Source: Candidatus Cloacimonadota bacterium (lineage in GTDB: Bacteria; Cloacimonadota; Cloacimonadia; Cloacimonadales; JAJBBL01). From it: 42,546 nucleotides of DNA. Every line of letters begins with the position of its first letter. The stretch's first letter is position 1. Below the pieces are notes generated by a model. That model did not search any database, was not told the origin of the DNA, and saw nothing but the letters and a program-made list of their open reading frames with translations. Positions 24,966 through 33,829 of the stretch are shown here, piece after piece. The position numbers were made by a program, and so were the translations under genes. Location of the stretch: positions 1 through 42,546 of the forward strand of contig JAHYIR010000016.1 of assembly GCA_019429305.1 (NCBI GenBank), in the 5' to 3' direction.

Positions 24966-26153
24966 TTACGGCAGTAGTTTCGGTTCCAGTTCAGGTTGAC
25001 GTTGACGTTTGATTTCAATCTCCTCGGCTACATCTTGTCTTATGAGCTTTCTTTCATGGATGGCGGGCAAGATAGAAGCTTTAAGAAGAATAATCAGTTC
25101 CTTTGTTTCGATCTCGTGTTTGTTATAACCGGTAAGATATCTGATACCAAAGACCCACCACGGTAAATCCTTCAAGAAAGGTATTCCATAGCGATCACTT
25201 CTAGTTTTGGAAGTTGTCAAACCACCGATAATTGTCTCTTCTCCATTGTACAGAGTTTTAAAGCTAGTTACTTCTGAAGTCAATTTTTCATATCCGGTTG
25301 GGTTAGGAAATGCTTCACTACGCTCAACCTTGATATTAAGCTTAATAGCTTTTTCACCTTCTTCATCAAGAATAACAAGAGGTGTAACTCTGACAATTGT
25401 TCCAGACTGCACATCAATTTCTCTGGCTCTTTCAACTTCTGTTCCAGCAGTAGTTATCCCGGCAAGTAAGATCGTGAAGTCTCTGCCGTCCTGAACAGTT
25501 CCGGTCTCTCCGGATGAAACAGTAACCTGTGGAGTAGCGAGGAAATGACCTTGATTAGTACTTGCTAATGCCTTAAAGAGAGCATTGACTTCAATAGTAG
25601 TATCTCCGATATCAAAGGCACGGTCTCCAGTTGAGACAGTTAACAAATCTGAGGTTAATCGATCAGTACTCGATAAATCTGCATTAATCTTAACTCTTCC
25701 ACCAATAAAAGAACTCCAGTCAATACCTAATTCTCGCACAGTGCGAAAATCAATTTCGAAGAAAGTCGCCTCGATCAGTATATCGTCTATGTATTCAACA
25801 GCAGCTTCTTCTTTAGTTGGGGCTTTCAGGTCACTCTCTTTGCGAACAAGAAAGGCATTATCCCTTTCTTGAAGAACAAGCTCATTTTTCTTCAAGATAC
25901 TGTTAAAAGCGGCTTTCCAGTGGATGCGGTCGAGATTGATCCCAATAGGACCGACATAGTCCGACATATCGAGGAGAACTTTGTTCTCATACTGACGATA
26001 ATAGGGATCAAAGATCCTAACAGCATCGGCAAACTGGACATTTTCCGATAAACTGATCAGATCTCTTTCTCCCTGTGGAGCGGCAAACAGACAGAAGGTA
26101 GCCAAACAGATCATGAATGCTACCACTAATGAATAGATTGATTTACTTCTCAT
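24966..26153 (-). CDS. Minimal outer-membrane secretin (PilQ/GspD family)
   Basis: A 395-residue secretin starting at ATG 26153 (AAAGGAGTTCTTTATA upstream), which gives a clean signal peptide (MRSKSIYSLVVAFMICLATF, then CLFAAP). An earlier ATG at 26186 would hide it. Residues ~30-105 form one STN-like N domain (LISLSENVQFADAVRIF, INLDRIHWKAAFNSILKKN). Residues ~120-370 are the secretin core: VEYIDDILIEATFFEID, FLATPQVTVSSGETGTVQDG, and the signature YNGEETIIGGLTTSKTRSDRYGIPFLKDLPW followed by ELIILLKASILP. It forms the outer-membrane ring for pilus or substrate exit. It is short beside PilQ or GspD (usually 600+ aa), lacking AMIN and N1-N3 domains. It is the last gene of the minus-strand pilus operon. 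Confidence 0.92.
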   Translation of the reverse strand: MRSKSIYSLVVAFMICLATFCLFAAPQGERDLISLSENVQFADAVRIFDPYYRQYENKVLLDMSDYVGPIGINLDRIHWKAAFNSILKKNELVLQERDNAFLVRKESDLKAPTKEEAAVEYIDDILIEATFFEIDFRTVRELGIDWSSFIGGRVKINADLSSTDRLTSDLLTVSTGDRAFDIGDTTIEVNALFKALASTNQGHFLATPQVTVSSGETGTVQDGRDFTILLAGITTAGTEVERAREIDVQSGTIVRVTPLVILDEEGEKAIKLNIKVERSEAFPNPTGYEKLTSEVTSFKTLYNGEETIIGGLTTSKTRSDRYGIPFLKDLPWWVFGIRYLTGYNKHEIETKELIILLKASILPAIHERKLIRQDVAEEIEIKRQRQPELEPKLLP

Positions 26154-26203
26154 TATAAAGAACTCCTTTGAGGGTAATTCATTCATTACCTCTATTTAAA
26201 TTA

Positions 26204-27118
26204 TTATTGAGGTTGGATCTGAAGACGGATATCTTCAGCTATACCTGTTAGATTCATACGGAATACAACCTCTTGATTGTTCCAATCAATACTTTGTAAC
26301 CTACCATATCTAATCTGATCGCCGACGTGCATAACCTCTATGTTTCCTGTACGGCGGTTTCTGATAAATACTCTTTCCTGCGTCATGCCGACAATGATGA
26401 TCTCCGAAAGATCCAGCATTTGTCTGAACTCTTCTGTTTCTATTCTCATCGGATCATGAATACGGGGATAGAATATATTATAGACCAATCTTCTTTCGCG
26501 CAGATCTTTTAAAGCAATATCTTCGTGAGGAACACCGGTCTTAGTATAATAAGCATTAAATTCTATCGTGAAACTCACCTTTCCTTGTTCTTCAGGTGGT
26601 AAAGTCCCCAGATTGATTTTTTCAATACTATAAAAAGCCGGTTGCCTTTCTAACTGATCAATAAAGATATATAAGAGATTCACATACGCTTTACCTGTTA
26701 ACTCATACTTGTGATAAAACACCTCTTGATCTTCATTGACTGTTCCCGAAGAAACGATCCTGTAGTTGAAATAGAAATTGTTCTTATATTTCCAGAAGAT
26801 ATCGAAAATGTAGGAAAGGGTTATTGTTGAGTTATTCAGGTTCGGCATTACTTTATCGGTCAGGAACAATTCCTCTTGCAGCTCTGCTAATCTCGCTCTT
26901 AAGGCATCTTCTGATGCCAGCTCGGTCATGATCCTCATCAATTCCTGCTGTTTTTGCGCGTTTTGAGCTAACAACTCTTCCCGTGTTGTGCGTAGATTTT
27001 TGCTGATCACAACGGTTAAGATGATGATAATAACTAAGAAGACCACCAATACGATTAGATTACGGGTCTTGTAATCGAGACCTTTCTTGTACAAAAACGT
27101 TAATTTATATTCTCCCAT
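26204..27118 (-). CDS. PilO-PilP fusion-like inner-membrane alignment protein
   Basis: A 304-residue protein. A short cytosolic N-terminus precedes one membrane segment at ~20-40 (NLIVLVVFLVIIIILTVVIS), followed by a coiled coil (~42-85) and a PilO-like alpha/beta domain (~95-205, containing YELTGKAYVNLLYIFIDQLE). The last ~70 residues (LSEIIIVGMTQERVFIRNRR, GDQIRYGRLQSIDWNNQEVVF) resemble the beta-domain of PilP/GspC that contacts the secretin. In classical systems PilO and PilP are separate genes. Here one chain would link the inner-membrane complex to the secretin encoded just downstream (50 bp). The PilP-like part is recognised by pattern and position only. Confidence 0.72.
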   Translation of the reverse strand: MGEYKLTFLYKKGLDYKTRNLIVLVVFLVIIIILTVVISKNLRTTREELLAQNAQKQQELMRIMTELASEDALRARLAELQEELFLTDKVMPNLNNSTITLSYIFDIFWKYKNNFYFNYRIVSSGTVNEDQEVFYHKYELTGKAYVNLLYIFIDQLERQPAFYSIEKINLGTLPPEEQGKVSFTIEFNAYYTKTGVPHEDIALKDLRERRLVYNIFYPRIHDPMRIETEEFRQMLDLSEIIIVGMTQERVFIRNRRTGNIEVMHVGDQIRYGRLQSIDWNNQEVVFRMNLTGIAEDIRLQIQPQ

Positions 27119-27122
27119 CTTT

Positions 27123-28871
27123 CTATCTCCCGCTTAATTCGTTATTTCCCTCTAAATCTGAGAGATAGGATTTATCAACATCTGCTTTTTCGATAATAAT
27201 TGCTTCTATTACCTCATTACGACGATTAGGCATGCTTATATTCGTTATACGTGACTCGCGTAGATAGTTGAGCCGTTTCGTTTCCAGCGGATCGGGCATA
27301 TTGAAAAAGATCTCATAATCCCAGACAGTATGTTCTTGGATCGGATCTTCAGTGAAGAATCTTATAACTGCATCGGGGAAAAGTTTGGAAAGTGCTATGA
27401 TATGTAACCGGTTAGTAGTTTTACCCGAGACAGCAAATCCTGTTCGTTCCTCTCGCAACGATACTACCCAACTGAGTCTGTTACGATGGAAAGAATTGGC
27501 TATCCGCTCCATTATGTAGTGCCATTGATTACGACTACCGATCAGCAGATTAGTCCGGGCAATATTTGTCTCGATTGTAGCGATCTCGTCTCTGATCACA
27601 TTAAGTGAATCAAGTCGGACCCGGTTAACTTCGATCTGTGATTGTGTGCGGTTGATTTCCAACCTGATCCTGCTGTTCTGGGTTTGGTTGCCTAAGATGT
27701 TATTTATCCCGATCAGTATGACGATCAAAATCAATCCCAGAGCAACTAATCCTGCCGGATTGATCGAGAAAAAGTTTTGCTGTTCCCTCAACTGGCGGGG
27801 CAGGAAATTCGAACGAATTAGCGAAGATGCTTTGGGTAGGGCTGCAGTAACAGCCAGCATGATCGGGACAATATATTCAGCAAGTGTCTTATCGTCATAG
27901 ATCTCAGAATAGTCAATCATATCGATCAGCTTATTCGGCAATAAATACTCCACTCTCGATTCCGGTTGCCTGTCAGCGATAAACTCCAACATCGAATCAT
28001 TTAATCCTTCTCCGGCTAAGAAATAATTATTCACTACCGACAGATTGAGATGTGAACTCTCCAACATCAGGCGGGAGAAGATCGTCTTGATGGCATCTTT
28101 CGATTTATAACCCTCATTGATGATCGGCAGATCGACCAAGAAATCGTACCCCTTAACCAGAGTGATACGGCTATAATCCATACCGATAAACATGATTGCC
28201 GATACATCTCCTGGTTTGATGTTATAATTGAAACGAAGGGCATTGATCAGAGCAAATTCATTTGGCTGAATGTAAGAATAATGATAACGTTTCTTGGAGA
28301 GGGTGCGATTAAGATTGATCAGATTCTCCAACAGCTCCATTTTTCCTTCATGACTGACACCAACAACTGTTCCGTCGTGCCGCTCCAAATGAGAGAAAGT
28401 CATTACTGCCGGAGATTCAGCATCAAAAAATAGCTTTTTAATCTCCGAATAGACCTTTTTCTTACTCGCTTTTTCCGGGATCTTCAATTCTTTGTAACTT
28501 ATATTGGAGATATCCAGATTAAGTGAAACTGTTCCATTTTCAAATTTTAATTCCCGTGCCACTTTTTCCAGGGTTCGTTCTTCCGATTTTGCCTGAAGAG
28601 GTTCGGCTTCTTTGGGAATACCAAAATCCTGTTGTGAATCGGACTCTGCTCCCGATGGTTTATCACCACCGGTCTCAAAATCAAAATCAAAGTCCAGATC
28701 TGTCAGGGTTTCATCGAACATACCGTCCGGGGTTGTCGGAACATCCCCTTCCGGTAACCTTACCGTCTGCAGATCAACTATCCGAAGCCGTTCTTTATCC
28801 GCCTCCAGATAAGCTATCTTGATTGCAGAACCGTCCTGCATCAAACCAAAAGATCTTATTTTTTTTGCCAT
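27123..28871 (-). CDS. PilM-PilN / GspL-like fusion protein of the pilus inner-membrane platform
   Basis: A 582-residue protein. Residues 1-340 are cytosolic with a PilM-like actin-fold pattern (IRSFGLMQDGSAIKIAYLEAD; YSYIQPNEFALINALRFNY; GDVSAIMFIGMDYSRITLVK), interrupted by an acidic insert at ~45-95 (DFDFDFETGGDKPSGAES). A membrane segment lies at about 370-390 (PAGLVALGLILIVILIGINN). A coiled coil and a PilN-like ferredoxin-fold domain follow (~395-545, with WHYIMERIANSF, LSWVVSLREERTGFAVSGKT). So PilM and PilN functions are joined in one chain, the arrangement known from GspL. ATP-binding residues of PilM are not obvious. It lies between pilT and the PilO-PilP gene with gaps of 9 and 4 bp. 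Confidence 0.78.
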   Translation of the reverse strand: MAKKIRSFGLMQDGSAIKIAYLEADKERLRIVDLQTVRLPEGDVPTTPDGMFDETLTDLDFDFDFETGGDKPSGAESDSQQDFGIPKEAEPLQAKSEERTLEKVARELKFENGTVSLNLDISNISYKELKIPEKASKKKVYSEIKKLFFDAESPAVMTFSHLERHDGTVVGVSHEGKMELLENLINLNRTLSKKRYHYSYIQPNEFALINALRFNYNIKPGDVSAIMFIGMDYSRITLVKGYDFLVDLPIINEGYKSKDAIKTIFSRLMLESSHLNLSVVNNYFLAGEGLNDSMLEFIADRQPESRVEYLLPNKLIDMIDYSEIYDDKTLAEYIVPIMLAVTAALPKASSLIRSNFLPRQLREQQNFFSINPAGLVALGLILIVILIGINNILGNQTQNSRIRLEINRTQSQIEVNRVRLDSLNVIRDEIATIETNIARTNLLIGSRNQWHYIMERIANSFHRNRLSWVVSLREERTGFAVSGKTTNRLHIIALSKLFPDAVIRFFTEDPIQEHTVWDYEIFFNMPDPLETKRLNYLRESRITNISMPNRRNEVIEAIIIEKADVDKSYLSDLEGNNELSGR

Positions 28872-28880
28872 ACCATTCTC

Positions 28881-30101
28881 TTAAGCCATCTTATTCTGAT
28901 AATACTGAATAAGATCGACCATCCTTTTTTTGTTGTTAGCGTACGCAATAGCATTCTTTCTAGTTATTATCTTGTTCATATATAGACGAAGCAGGTCCTG
29001 CTCCATCGTTACCATACCAAGGTCTTTACCTTCAGTAATCATTTGGTAAATCTCACCTACATTATTATTTATAATTGCTGCCGCTACATTGGCAGTTACA
29101 TTAAGGATCTCTTTCGCCATTATTCTCTTACCATCGGTAGAAGGGACTAACTTCTGGGATATTACTACACTCAAGACATCTGCCAGTCGCATTCTTACTC
29201 TTTGTTGCTCTTCAACGGGGCACTCGGCTACAATACGGTGGATACTCTCCGATGCCGAACCGGTATGGAGAGTCGAGAAGACCTTATGACCACTATCGGT
29301 GATCTCCAATGCGGTCATGATCGTGTCCGGGTCTCGCATCTCACCGATAACTATAATATCCGGATCCTGACGTAAAGATTCTATCGTACCATCTTTAAAA
29401 GAGAGTGTATCTCTTCCCACTTCACGATGACGGACGATACATTTATTAGATTTATGGAAAAATTCGATCGGGGAACCAATGATAGTAACATGTCCTTCAT
29501 TATGATTATTGTTCATATTGATGATCGCATCGAGAGTTGTACTCTTACCGGAACCAGTGATACCAGTTACCAGGATCAACCCCTTCTTCTCGAAATCGAG
29601 ATCGAGTTTTCTCACTATTGGTGCCGGAAAGCCCAAAGATTCCATAGTAAAAGGTTGTGGGTTGATATGACGGAAGTTACAAGCTAAAAAATCGAGGTCC
29701 ATATAGGCATCTGCTCGGAAACGGTGCAGCAGACCATCCTGCTCTATCTGATAAGAAAAATCAGCATTCTGAGAGAGAATTATTGAGTCTATCTTCTTCT
29801 CGGAAAGGATACTGCAAATCAAAGCAGTCGAGTCATCATGTTCTAACTGGGAAAATTCATTGAAGGGGAATTTACGGCTGAAAACTCTATACCAGACTCT
29901 TCTGTTGGCACCCATCCCACCGAAATCAATATCCGATGCCTCTAATTCGATCATCTTATTTAGAAATGTGTTAATTGTCTTTTGCGCTTCTAAACGATAA
30001 TCCGGATTTTCTGAGATAATCCGGTTTATCTCGGCTACTCGATCTATACCCTGAATATAATAGGGTAACTCCTTCAGTTTCGTGGAAAATGAGAATTTCA
30101 T
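28881..30101 (-). CDS. pilT: PilT-type twitching/retraction ATPase
   Basis: A 406-residue hexameric ATPase of the PilT/PilU type. Walker A is GITGSGKST (~residues 180-188), Walker B DPDIIVIGEMRD with the catalytic Glu, the His box STLHTGSASESIHRI, and the Arg-containing REVGRDTLSF. The Asp box is altered: GSPIEFFH where PilT usually has EDPIEFVH. It would power pilus retraction or disassembly at the inner membrane. It is the first gene of the minus-strand arm. AGAGGTTGG lies about 9 nt before the ATG. The retraction ATPase is encoded away from PilB, which is in the opposite arm. Confidence 0.92.
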   Translation of the reverse strand: MKFSFSTKLKELPYYIQGIDRVAEINRIISENPDYRLEAQKTINTFLNKMIELEASDIDFGGMGANRRVWYRVFSRKFPFNEFSQLEHDDSTALICSILSEKKIDSIILSQNADFSYQIEQDGLLHRFRADAYMDLDFLACNFRHINPQPFTMESLGFPAPIVRKLDLDFEKKGLILVTGITGSGKSTTLDAIINMNNNHNEGHVTIIGSPIEFFHKSNKCIVRHREVGRDTLSFKDGTIESLRQDPDIIVIGEMRDPDTIMTALEITDSGHKVFSTLHTGSASESIHRIVAECPVEEQQRVRMRLADVLSVVISQKLVPSTDGKRIMAKEILNVTANVAAAIINNNVGEIYQMITEGKDLGMVTMEQDLLRLYMNKIITRKNAIAYANNKKRMVDLIQYYQNKMA

Positions 30102-30187
30102 CTAAACCAACCTCTAAAAGCCAATTTCATACTCCTATTTATACTCCCTTTTTCACAAGTTGCCCCATAAATTAAGTTACAGGTTAT

Positions 30188-30216
30188 CGCATACAACAAC
30201 CCCACTTTAATGTCAA
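30188..30216 (-). promoter_or_regulatory. Candidate sigma-70-type promoter for the pilT operon
   Basis: On the minus strand TTGACA (30216-30211) is followed after 17 nt by TATGCG (30193-30188). It lies about 87 bp upstream of the pilT ATG, inside a stretch with no believable gene. The -35 is perfect and the -10 is poor (3/6). Confidence 0.45.
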
Positions 30217-30430
30217 GAACTAAATCATTGTTAAGCTTATTTTTATCTCTGCTCTCAGGCATTTTCAGTACTTTCAGGCAAAATAACATTATTTCTATTT
30301 GACTGATTAACAATGAGATAGCGTCTGACATTGTCAAGGTTGCTTCTAACAAACAGGAATAAGCATTTTTTTTCATTTTTTCTTCTCTATAACAGGCGAA
30401 TTAAATAAGTATTGATAACTTGATCTACGA

Positions 30431-30622
30431 TCAGGATAGTTGCTCTTTCTGCTTGTTATTTGTCATAAAATTACTGTTAAAGAGAACTGTTACTACTAAC
30501 GAGATCAACAATGACAGGGAGAGTGCCATTATTAAGCCATGTTTGCCCCAACTCTCTTTAGCAGGTTCTACTCTTGATCTGTCATCCTTGAATAATTCTT
30601 CCAGCGGATTGTTCTTCATCAT
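30431..30622 (-). CDS. Small single-pass membrane protein
   Basis: A 63-residue protein of no family I recognise. A charged N-terminus (~27 residues, NPLEELFKDDRSRVEPAKES) is followed by a hydrophobic segment (~30-50, LIMALSLSLLISLVVTVLF) and a short polar tail. The coding call rests on a strong ribosome-binding site (TTTTAAGGAGTTTATT before ATG ATG), the clean topology, and a sigma-54-type promoter 51 bp upstream. It precedes pilT by about 330 bp and may be a small accessory or regulatory subunit of the pilus platform. That function is inferred from position only. Confidence 0.65.
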   Translation of the reverse strand: MMKNNPLEELFKDDRSRVEPAKESWGKHGLIMALSLSLLISLVVTVLFNSNFMTNNKQKEQLS

Positions 30623-30670
30623 AATAAACTCCTTAAAATCGCTTATAATGCGTCATTTATTAATATTAGA

Positions 30671-30687
30671 TGCAAGAAGACTGCCAA
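30671..30687 (-). promoter_or_regulatory. Sigma-54-type promoter upstream of the small membrane protein
   Basis: On the minus strand TTGGCAGTCTTCTTGCA has GG (30685-30684) and GC (30673-30672) exactly 10 nt apart. The -24 element TTGGCA and the -12 element TTGCA fit the sigma-54 consensus. It is 51 nt upstream of the start codon and could also drive pilT by read-through. Confidence 0.65.
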
Positions 30688-30714
30688 TGGAAGGAAAATA
30701 ATCAAGAAGAGGAG

Positions 30715-31690
30715 TAAATACGAGAGAGCGAGGGGGCGAGGGAGAGACTAAGTGACTGAGAGAGAACCGGTAGGAGGAGAAGCAAGTCCATTGAAAGCAA
30801 AGCAAGAAGGAAAAATATTTCACCACGGAGACACGGAGAGCACAGAGGAAAATAAAAATAACATGACGCTCCGACGGAAGAATAGCAAGTTCATTGGAAG
30901 GTATAGCAGGAAATTAATAGAACACGGATTAAACGGAAAAACAGGATTGAAACGGATTTGGAATATAAGGTAACAAATACCGGTGAAACATAACAACTTT
31001 TATGGAATATTGGCTTTTTTTTAAAAACAGCCAAGCAAAAACAAGACAAAGACTGAAGTCTATATCTATAAATCTTTGTCATCTCGACTGGAGCGCAGCG
31101 TAATGGAGAGATCTCATTACGGGCTAACATAAAGCAAAGCAAGCAAAGATGGGATATCTCGACTACGCTCGATATGACAATTTGTGGGGTGAGCAAGCTA
31201 AAAGATCATGCCCCGTAGGGGTATGCAATAAGATCGCCAGACACTTCAGTGTCTGGAATAAAGATGATCTCAACCCACCCAACCCTTTGTCATCTCGACT
31301 GTAGCGCAGCGTAATGGAGAGATCTCAGCACTGACCAACTATCAAAATAAGCAAGAATTACCAACCAGACACTTTGCTTTTTATGTTTTTTCCCTAAGCC
31401 AAATATTTTGTGATGGCTCCTTACTATTATTATACATTATTATATATAAACTAAAGTTGTTTTTCCGTAAGATCCACTTTTACCGTTGAATCCGTGTTCT
31501 ATTTCATCCTTATCACCCTTCCACCCTTCCACCCTTCCACCCTTTTTTTATCTGTGTCAATGGCTTCGCCGAGCTCGGAAGCAGCCACGAAGAAGTGATT
31601 TCCTCGGTTCAGTGGATAGTGCTTGCTCTGCTTCCGTAAGTTTTCCTAATCCCTAATCCCTAATACCTAATTAATCTATTTGACAAAAAC
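30715..31690. repeat. Mosaic of dispersed repeats
   Basis: No gene is seen in this ~1-kb spacer. Its parts are: 30781-30900, an inverted copy of 41455-41575 containing the CCACGGAGACACGGAGA motif; 31075-31181, a GTCATCTCGACTGGAGCG...GAGATCTCA repeat closed by an inverted arm (CGACTACGCTCGATATGAC); 31204-31256, a two-hairpin module (CATGCCCCGTAGGGGTATG, then CCAGACACTTCAGTGTCTGG); and 31286-31326, another GTCATCTCGACTG repeat. Short tandem units occur at ~31515-31550 (CACCCTTC x4) and ~31650-31675 (CCTAAT). Confidence 0.8.
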
Positions 31691-31767
31691 AATCTCCATA
31701 AAGAATATGCTATTAGATTTTTTTCATAGTAATTAAGGTAGTATATTAGGTAATAGAGGATGATAAA

Positions 31768-32211
31768 ATGGGGAAGAAACAATTTTTACTAATTTTTCTG
31801 GGTATCATTTTAATAGTTGCAACTGCATTTATTTGTAGGTATATGTATCAATCCTATAAAATAGATGCCCATCAGGACGACATCATATTTGATATTATGA
31901 GGATCGCTGATGCTGCCTATAAATATAGAGTTGAGCAGGGGCAGACTCAGGATGGTGTAGCTCTCTATACCGGTTTTGAAATACCACAAAACTATAATTT
32001 CACATCCAATGCCCTGTATCAGGTTTCCATATCAGATGATGGTGAAGTTATAACGATCAAAGGTCTATCCCAGTTAGTAGTTGGTGCTTCTATTTATGCT
32101 CATTTTGACCGGCAATTGAATTTCTTAGCCGCAACTGAAGAGGGAGAGAGACATATTCTTTCTCCGATCGGGAGTGACAGAGAGAGTTTTTTTTTCTGGG
32201 AAGGTTGGTAG
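31768..32211 (+). CDS. Pilin-like membrane-anchored protein 1
   Basis: A 147-residue protein. It begins MGKKQFLLIFLGIILIVATA, a hydrophobic helix from residue 6, then a polar helix (YQSYKIDAHQDDIIFDIMRIADAAYKYRVEQGQ) and a small beta-rich domain. The layout matches the other two pilin-like genes in this region (33326-33775 and 34238-34651), which begin MGQQQILL. There is no GFTLIE-type cleavage site and no Glu at position +5. AATAGAGGATGATAAA precedes the ATG. The upstream TTGACA (31679-31684) suggests a sigma-70 promoter rather than the sigma-54 type of its relatives. It is on the opposite strand to them and flanked by repeats, and is probably an exported pseudopilin-like subunit. Confidence 0.68.
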   Translation: MGKKQFLLIFLGIILIVATAFICRYMYQSYKIDAHQDDIIFDIMRIADAAYKYRVEQGQTQDGVALYTGFEIPQNYNFTSNALYQVSISDDGEVITIKGLSQLVVGASIYAHFDRQLNFLAATEEGERHILSPIGSDRESFFFWEGW

Positions 32212-32280
32212 TTCCAAATATAGATGCATATTAATTATATCATCTGCTGCATTCCCAGTTTTTTTGGCAAACTAATCTAA

Positions 32281-33245
32281 AATAAAGATCATGCCGTGCA
32301 GGGGTATGAAATAAGATAGCCAGACACTTCAGTGTCTGGGATAAAAGATTATCTCAACCCACCCCGCCACCCAAATGGGACTTTGTCCCATACCTGCGAC
32401 TGAAGTCGCAGGCTATATTATGTCACCCATCGCCTTCGGCTCCGGGTTTTTTAATGGGGAAGAGCAAGCTATAAAGATCATGCCCCGCAGGGGTATGAAA
32501 TAAGATAGCCAGACTCTTCAGTGTCTGGGATAAAGATGATCTCAACCCACCCGCCACCCAAATGGGACTTCGTCCCATACCTGAGGTTGAAGCGAATCTT
32601 TTCTCCTATGTCATCTCGACTGGAGAAAGAGTCACATTAGTGATGCTTTCGAAATGGAGAGATCTCATCACGGATTAACATAAAGCAAAGCAAGCAAAGA
32701 TGGGATATCTCGACTACGCTCAATATGACACGCATAGGCATAGGTAGAGAAAGATAAAAAATAAATCATGCCCCGTAGGGGTATGGAATATGATAGCCAG
32801 ACATTTCAATGTCTGGTTTGAGATCGAATCCCACCCACCACCCAAATTGGAGCAGAGCTCCATTACCTGGCACTGAAGTGCCAGGCTATTATATTGCACC
32901 CATCGCCTGCAGCTCAGGGTGCTGCCGGGGTTAAGCATGGGGATAATGAGCCACAGACTGAAGTCATTCTCTACTTGTAACATAGGCTTTAGCCTGTGTA
33001 AGTTACGGATAAAAAACACAGACTGAAGTCTATGGTACGAAAAACCAGAGGAAGTGGAAGCAAGAGGAATTAGTTATTAGCTATGTAGCGATTAGTTAAT
33101 GACTTCGTCGAGCTCGGTAGCAGCCACAATGAAGCAATTTCCTCGGTTCGCTACGCTCCGGGTTTTAGATGAGGTAGAGCAAGCTAAAAGATCATGCCCT
33201 GATAGGGGTATGAAAATAAGATAGCCAGACACTTCAGTGTCTGGG
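32281..33245. repeat. Tandem-clustered hairpin modules and interspersed repeats
   Basis: No gene is seen. Four copies of the ATGCCCC..GGGGTAT + CCAGAC..GTCTGG module lie at ~32288-32340, 32476-32529, 32765-32816 and 33191-33244. Between them are CACCCAAATGG..CCAT + CCTG.GACTGAAGTC modules at ~32362-32450, ~32556-32590 and ~32836-32930. A ~123-bp GTCATCTCGACTGGAG element with an inverted closing arm spans 32609-32731. Further CTGAAG/CTTTAG hairpins are at ~32951-33036. GAGCTCGG(A/T)AGCAGCCAC (~33109) matches a short repeat at ~31570. Confidence 0.8.
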
Positions 33246-33270
33246 AAGTCGAATAAAAAAAATACAAACA

Positions 33271-33300
33271 AAAAAACCCACACATTGCTGTGTGGGTTTT
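33271..33300 (-). terminator. Terminator of pilin-like gene 2
   Basis: A 12-bp stem AAAACCCACACA / TGTGTGGGTTTT (33273-33284, 33289-33300) with loop TTGC and T-rich sequence after it on the minus strand. It lies 25 bp after the stop codon. Confidence 0.88.
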
Positions 33301-33325
33301 ATTAGTTTGTTAATAATTGCTATGA

Positions 33326-33775
33326 TTAGTTAGTTGGTGGTTCTGGGGGCTCACCAGGAGATGCAGTTAAATCCGTTATCGACATTAGGCCATTTTCATC
33401 TATAGTAATAGTACGACCATGTAAGTAAGTAGCATTCCATCCATGAATTTCTACTGAAATATCAGTTACTGTACCGATAACATAATAACCATTCTGATTC
33501 ACTTGCATATCATATGGCAGAGTATCAAAATATGCTTCGAAACCCATACCCGGAGTAGGTAGTGCTGAAGCATCATAAACACCGCCACCGCCACCCATGC
33601 TGACTGGTCTCAGTTTGTGCTGATAAGCGATAGCACCTAAGTTATTAAGGTCTGCAATAATTGCATCAAGATTACTCTGTCTAGCTTGTGCTCTGAACAT
33701 TGTGATACCGACCGCAATGGCGATACCAACTAAGATCACACTTAAAACGATCAATAGGATTTGTTGTTGTCCCAT
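33326..33775 (-). CDS. Pilin-like protein 2
   Basis: A 149-residue protein starting at ATG 33775, with ATTGGAGGATATT upstream; a longer frame to 33829 runs through the sigma-54 promoter. The N-terminus MGQQQILLIVLSVILVGIAI is hydrophobic from residue 6 to ~27, followed by an amphipathic stretch (RAQARQSNLDAIIADLNNLGAIAYQH) like the C-terminal part of a pilin alpha-1 helix. Then come a Gly run (MGGGGG) and a small beta domain. Cleavage after Gly2 would give a mature N-terminal Gln with no Glu5, unlike type IVa pilins. A single-gene transcript is likely: a sigma-54-type promoter lies 40 nt upstream and a terminator directly after. It is the best major-pilin candidate with its paralogue. Confidence 0.78.
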   Translation of the reverse strand: MGQQQILLIVLSVILVGIAIAVGITMFRAQARQSNLDAIIADLNNLGAIAYQHKLRPVSMGGGGGVYDASALPTPGMGFEAYFDTLPYDMQVNQNGYYVIGTVTDISVEIHGWNATYLHGRTITIDENGLMSITDLTASPGEPPEPPTN

Positions 33776-33812
33776 AATATCCTCCAATATTTTTTTGGTT
33801 GCCAGATACATA

Positions 33813-33829
33813 TGCAAGGGTCGTGCCAA
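33813..33829 (-). promoter_or_regulatory. Sigma-54-type promoter of pilin-like gene 2
   Basis: On the minus strand TTGGCACGACCCTTGCA is a full match to the -24/-12 consensus TTGGCACG-N4-TTGCA. GG is at 33827-33826 and GC at 33815-33814, exactly 10 nt apart. The GC lies 40 nt before the start codon, the same distance as for the paralogous pilin-like gene 3. Confidence 0.82.

Noticed and set aside
30098-30376. 92-codon open frame on the minus strand overlapping the start of pilT by 4 bases
   Set aside because: Its composition is not protein-like, its start signal is weak, and a plausible TTGACA promoter for pilT lies inside it.
31204-33245. Possible CRISPR array, because of repeated units with spacers
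   Set aside because: Repeats are variable hairpin modules of different types at irregular spacing, spacers are themselves repetitive, and no cas genes are present.
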